Positions 61,590-64,000 of a DNA stretch of 64,000 nucleotides are shown piece after piece. A program made the translations under genes and the position numbers. Position 1 is the stretch's first letter; each line of letters begins with the position of its first letter. A model generated the notes under the pieces. It was given only the letters and a program-made list of their open reading frames with translations, made no database searches and was not told the origin of the DNA. This stretch comes from an uncultured Sphingomonas sp. Its GTDB lineage: Bacteria; Pseudomonadota; Alphaproteobacteria; Sphingomonadales; Sphingomonadaceae. Where the stretch lies: the NCBI RefSeq assembly GCF_936927845.1, contig NZ_CAKZHV010000059.1, positions 243,557 through 307,556 on the forward strand. The letters are read 5' to 3'.

Positions 61590-62153
61590 TCACGCTCGCA
61601 TGCGGAAAGCGAGACGCTTCTCGACGCCCGTCATACGGCAGCGCCACTGGCAAAGAGCCTCGCTGACGCCGTAAGCGTTCGCAATCGCCGCCATCGACAA
61701 CCCGCGGCCACGCCTCTCCAACAGGGCTAGTTCAGGCAGAAGAAGGGCGGCGCCGAGCCAATCCGCCTCCTCCTCCTGATCGGCCGAGTAGTCCGAAAGT
61801 AAGACCAGCCCACTCGGCGATACAGACACGTCAGCAGGTACGTGTTCGAGTGTGATATGGGCGATCTCGTGCATCAACGTCGCCGTCTGCCGAGTTTGAG
61901 GGTGTGCTGAGTTGAGAACCACCACGTGCGTTCCCTCCTCGTACAGCGTCATGCCTGACCAACTGTCGGGGTCTCGTTGCAACAGCTGTCTCGCATGCTC
62001 CGGGTCTAGCTCAAGCTCGTCGGCACCAAACACCATCGCGCCGAGCGCGTTCGCATACTCCCACGGGCACAGCTTGTCAGTGGGTTGAAGCCCAAGACGC
62101 TCTCTCGCAGCTACTGATCTGCGCTCGGCGTCCGCCTTGAACCCGCGCCGCAT
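61590..62153 (-). CDS. ImmA/IrrE-family metallopeptidase
   Basis: A 187-aa zinc peptidase with the HEIAH motif (residues 95-99) and later metal/structural residues in EEEADWLGAALLLP, plus a small C-terminal helix-turn-helix-like tail (AIANAYGVSEAL). ImmA-type proteases cleave a partner repressor to switch on an element. Start ATG 62153 directly follows the stop of the XRE gene (TAGGATG), so the two are co-translated. Confidence 0.87.
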   Translation of the reverse strand: MRRGFKADAERRSVAARERLGLQPTDKLCPWEYANALGAMVFGADELELDPEHARQLLQRDPDSWSGMTLYEEGTHVVVLNSAHPQTRQTATLMHEIAHITLEHVPADVSVSPSGLVLLSDYSADQEEEADWLGAALLLPELALLERRGRGLSMAAIANAYGVSEALCQWRCRMTGVEKRLAFRMRA

Positions 62154-62154
62154 C

Positions 62155-62508
62155 CTACTCGCCGCGCTCCAAGTCCGCGCGGGCTTGCCTTGCACGCTGC
62201 GCGGCGAGGATCAGCGCGCCAAGAGACGTTGCTGTTTCCTTCGAGACTGTTGGCTTCTTCCGAAAATGAGCCACCGCGCGATCCGGCACGGCTGACGACG
62301 CATCGCGCTGAACACCGAGGAAGCGCGAGGGATCGACGTCAAGCCATCGGCAGATTTTCGCGAATGTGGCAAGATCGGGCAGGTTGCCGTTCTCCACTCT
62401 GGACAAAGTAGCAGGACTGACGTCCGCTTCTACCGCGGCAGCCCGAATGCCCCTCGCGCCCCGCTTTCTCGCGATCAGCCGTCCCAGCTCCTCGATGGGA
62501 AGCGTCAT
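62155..62508 (-). CDS. XRE-family helix-turn-helix regulator
   Basis: A 117-aa DNA-binding protein. The HTH domain is at residues 8-65 (IARKRGARGIRAAAVEADVSPATLSRVENG, then LCRWLDVDP-type end); the C-terminal part is a charged helix. It immediately precedes the ImmA protease gene. Together they resemble ImmR/ImmA-type switches controlling induction of mobile elements. Divergent from the cassette at 62676; the 167-bp spacer contains CTTAC/GTAAG repeats that may be its operator. Confidence 0.87.
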   Translation of the reverse strand: MTLPIEELGRLIARKRGARGIRAAAVEADVSPATLSRVENGNLPDLATFAKICRWLDVDPSRFLGVQRDASSAVPDRAVAHFRKKPTVSKETATSLGALILAAQRARQARADLERGE

Positions 62509-62549
62509 AGATTCTCCAACACCGGCGGTTGACTCGGGTCCGGCGCACC

Positions 62550-62600
62550 CTTACTGTCTCACTCGTAAGACAAGTCGCCTCACGGCTGAAACTGCCTTAC
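62550..62600. promoter_or_regulatory. Operator-like CTTAC/GTAAG repeats between XRE and the repeat-protein gene
   Basis: CTTAC at 62550-62554, its inverse GTAAG at 62565-62569 and CTTAC again at 62596-62600; CTGAAAC also repeats at ~62585 and ~62602. Position in the divergent spacer suits autoregulation by the XRE protein. Confidence 0.4.
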
Positions 62601-62675
62601 GTCTGAAACGTTCGAATCATTTGTACGCCTGAGAGTCAAGGGCGGGGTGGTTCGGCGCAGCGAAGGAAGTAGCAC

Positions 62676-62891
62676 ATGAGCAAGGGAAAGAGTGGAGGCT
62701 CCTATCGGAGCGCGATCTCGGGTCGGTACGTCACGACCGCGCACGGGCAGCGTAGCCCGGGCACGACGGTGCGCGAGGCCAGCGGCAGGAGCGGAAGCAC
62801 GGGCGGCTCCTACCGCAGCGCGTCGTCCGGCCGCTTCGTGACGGCGGCGCACGGAAAGCGCAGTCCCGGCACCACCACGCACGAAAAGTAG
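62676..62891 (+). CDS. Small basic protein with a duplicated 25-residue motif
   Basis: A 71-aa Gly/Ser/Arg/Thr-rich protein. Residues 7-31 and 43-67 are two copies of one motif (GGSYRSAxSGRYVTxAHGxR, then SPGTT), with 21 of 25 positions identical, so the gene arose by an internal duplication of about 108 bp. AAGGAAG lies upstream of ATG 62676. Small proteins with this GSYRSAxTGRFVT-like motif are widespread in bacteria and their function is unknown. It precedes a TIR-domain gene on the same strand, separated by a possible terminator. Confidence 0.75.
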   Translation: MSKGKSGGSYRSAISGRYVTTAHGQRSPGTTVREASGRSGSTGGSYRSASSGRFVTAAHGKRSPGTTTHEK

Positions 62892-62896
62892 AGTTT

Positions 62897-62934
62897 GAGG
62901 CGTCGCTGTCGAACAGATGGCGTCGCCTCTTTTT
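62897..62934 (+). terminator. Terminator or attenuator before the TIR gene
   Basis: GAGGCG (62897-62902) pairs with CGCCTC (62924-62929); one mismatch follows and three more pairs continue the stem. T5 at 62930-62934 completes it. Lies between the small repeat-protein gene and the TIR gene, only ~30 bp before the TIR start. Confidence 0.65.
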
Positions 62935-62962
62935 GTACTCACGGTTGAGAAGGACAGATGAC

Positions 62963-63673
62963 ATGGGCGGATGTACAGCGCCGGTAAGGGGGCACCGATC
63001 GGCCGCCGCAGCAGCCGACTGCCCGGCTTGCGGCAGCCGGTATGGGCGCAGCTATGGTGGCCTACAGAGTTACCGGCCGTCGTACTCGCTCTCGTCATAT
63101 TCCCCATCTCCGAGCAGTTCGGGCAGCCGCGAGGGCGGGTCCGGGCGCCGCACCGTCAAGCCGCGCTGGTCGGGCGCCGGCTCTGCCGTCTTTTATACGC
63201 CGGAACAGGTGCAGGCGCTGACGCCCATTCGCGAGAACGTCGAGAGTTTGGCGGCGTCTCGGCCCGAACTGCGGGACGTGTTCCTGTGTCACGCTTGGGA
63301 TGACCGGCAGGGCTCCGCCAAAGAACTGCATGATCTGCTGGAAGCGCGCGGCGTCCGCGTCTGGTTCAGCGAGAAGGACTTGGGTCTCGGAGTGCCGATG
63401 ATGCGGGCGATCGACAAGGGTCTGGTGAACTCGCGTGTCGGCATCGTTTTGGTGACCCCGGCTATGCTGCGTCGCCTGCCGGCGGAGGGAGTCGCAGACA
63501 AGGAGCTTTCGGCTCTCCTTCGGCGTGAGCGGCTGGTCCCGGTTGTGCATGGTACGACCTACGAAGAGTTGGAGCAGGTCAGTCTGTTGCTGGCGTCCCG
63601 CGCCGGCTTGAGCACCGCCGAGGAGTCGATGGCGCAGGTCGCCGCCAAGATTGCCGAACTCGTCGCCGCATAG
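62963..63673 (+). CDS. TIR-domain protein
   Basis: A 236-aa protein. The N-terminus has a CxxC (Cys20, Cys23) zinc-ribbon-like element, then a Ser/Tyr/Gly-rich linker to about residue 70. The TIR domain follows: RDVFLCHAWDDRQG, GVRVWFSEKDLGLG, SRVGIVLVTPAMLRR and a candidate catalytic Glu181 in DKELSALL; VPVVHGTTY ends the core. Bacterial TIR proteins often are NAD+ hydrolases triggered by phage. ATG 62963 is well placed behind AGAAGGA. Its partner could be the small repeat protein upstream. Enzymatic activity is inferred from the motif only. Confidence 0.82.
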   Translation: MGGCTAPVRGHRSAAAAADCPACGSRYGRSYGGLQSYRPSYSLSSYSPSPSSSGSREGGSGRRTVKPRWSGAGSAVFYTPEQVQALTPIRENVESLAASRPELRDVFLCHAWDDRQGSAKELHDLLEARGVRVWFSEKDLGLGVPMMRAIDKGLVNSRVGIVLVTPAMLRRLPAEGVADKELSALLRRERLVPVVHGTTYEELEQVSLLLASRAGLSTAEESMAQVAAKIAELVAA

Positions 63674-63770
63674 CACTAATGGGTCCTCGCTGGTGCAACA
63701 GCCTTGCCAAAGCGGCCTAGGTGTAACCCACGCAATCATAAGCTCCCACCAGCGACCCACCGGAAGGCAC
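63674..63770. other. Gap with an imperfect inverted repeat near the right att
   Basis: GGGTCCTCGCTGGTG (63681-63695) and CACCAGCGACCC (63747-63758) are inverted copies apart from a 2-base bulge. It could be an arm site for the integrase or a terminator for the TIR gene. Confidence 0.45.
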
Positions 63771-63890
63771 TTACGGAAGGAGCAGCGACGCGTCCCCGTA
63801 AGAGTAGAAGCGGTAGCCATTCTCGATCGCATGGGCGTAAGCCGCCTTCATCCTGTCCAGCCCCGTCAGCGCCGAGACCAGCATGAACAG
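63771..63890 (-). pseudogene. queA: Second queA 3' end at the right island border
   Basis: Codes for LFMLVSALTGLDRM, YAHAIENGYRF, YSYGDASLLLP and a stop: the QueA C-terminus, 32 of 39 residues identical to the left copy. Just upstream of the LFM codon the frame reaches a stop (TGA) within five codons and shows no QueA similarity. It is therefore not joined to a QueA N-terminus here. Its divergence suggests it arrived with the island. Confidence 0.85.
63866..63890. repeat. Right attachment repeat (att core)
   Basis: Perfect 25-bp copy of 50011-50035. In the simple model this marks the junction between the island and whatever lies to its right. Confidence 0.85.
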
Positions 63891-64000
63891 CCTCGTTTGC
63901 TGTCTTCAAGGTTTGAGCGCCTTCGTAAGCGTCCGGTCTTCTCCGCCTTGCTGACGAGGTGATGCGCAAGCCACAGGTGCGGCACTGTGGCAGACACCGG
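63891..64000. other. Sequence beyond the right att, not queA
   Basis: 110 bp to the window end. The queA 5' part would be expected here if only one island were present, but the queA frame is closed by a stop and no QueA residues are recognisable. It may be the start of another mobile element. Confidence 0.5.

Larger units (their letters stand above)
50011..63890. mobile_element. Genomic island inserted in queA, about 13.9 kb
   Basis: Bounded by a 25-bp perfect direct repeat within the queA 3' end. Contains, left to right, a DUF4268 protein, a P4-type integrase, a VapE-like helicase, small unknown proteins, Mrr, a PLD nuclease with a convergent N6-adenine methylase, XRE and ImmA regulators, a duplicated-motif small protein and a TIR protein. 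No conjugation relaxase, capsid, terminase or transposase was found, suggesting a satellite- or IME-like element. The right border carries its own queA 3' end, as islands usually carry to repair the gene they enter. Confidence 0.85.

Noticed and set aside
1..64000. tRNA, rRNA, CRISPR arrays or insertion sequences
   Set aside because: Looked for, including at the island borders where a tRNA would be expected; none seen by eye. No transposase gene or spaced repeat array was found.

Overview
The window looks like the chromosome of a sphingomonad (order Sphingomonadales, Sphingomonas-like). It is very GC-rich and has three TonB-dependent receptors, the phaR-alr pair, a MaeB-type malic enzyme, mutS/glnD, a SleB-type cell-wall hydrolase and PepSY iron-uptake proteins, all typical of that group. 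The genus call is inference from gene content; there is no rRNA or tRNA in the window to anchor it.

Layout. 1-7.9 kb: phaR, alanine racemase, an MHS-family transporter, the phosphate transporter Pit with its DUF47 partner (read in frame from an upstream NUDIX domain), a ferritin-like DUF892 protein and a CPA2 cation/proton antiporter. 7.9-19.3 kb: a catabolic cluster with a sulfite dehydrogenase and its cytochrome c, an FMN reductase, an SsuD-like flavin monooxygenase, an aldo-keto reductase, a Gfo/Idh/MocA protein, a TonB receptor, an ACS-type MFS transporter, a YeiH-family exporter and a LacI regulator. Together these fit a sulfolytic sulfoquinovose (plant sulfolipid sugar) pathway: uptake, release of the sugar, oxygenolytic C-S cleavage to sulfite and 6-oxo-glucose, reduction to glucose, and sulfite oxidation or export. 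Three LacI-like operators (TGACAACGTTGTCA type) sit in front of its transcription units. 19.3-28.6 kb: arylesterase and YbbA/YbbP ABC exporter, SirB1-like protein, exonuclease III, a GIY-YIG-like protein, a PepSY membrane pair and a retropepsin-like protease. 28.8-37.4 kb: thrS and infC separated by a TonB receptor, with a second, related receptor after infC; infC appears to start at ATC. 37.4-50 kb: glnD, mutS, ogt, maeB, a glycine-zipper lipoprotein with an FNR-type box, SleB hydrolase, and a queA-(EF-hand)-tgt operon.

50.0-63.9 kb is a mobile genomic island of about 13.9 kb inserted at the 3' end of queA. A 25-bp perfect direct repeat inside the queA 3' coding end lies at both borders, each joined to its own copy of the last ~39 QueA codons. 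A P4-type tyrosine integrase lies at the left end, followed by a VapE-like helicase and a run of small unknown proteins; an XRE/ImmA regulatory pair lies near the right end. No relaxase or virion gene was seen, so it resembles a satellite or defence island. Its cargo is defence-like: a DUF4268 PD-(D/E)XK protein, an Mrr endonuclease, a PLD-type nuclease convergent with an N6-adenine methylase, and a two-gene cassette of a small duplicated-motif protein and a TIR-domain protein. Sequence to the right of the right border is not the missing queA 5' part, so a second element is probably stacked in tandem.
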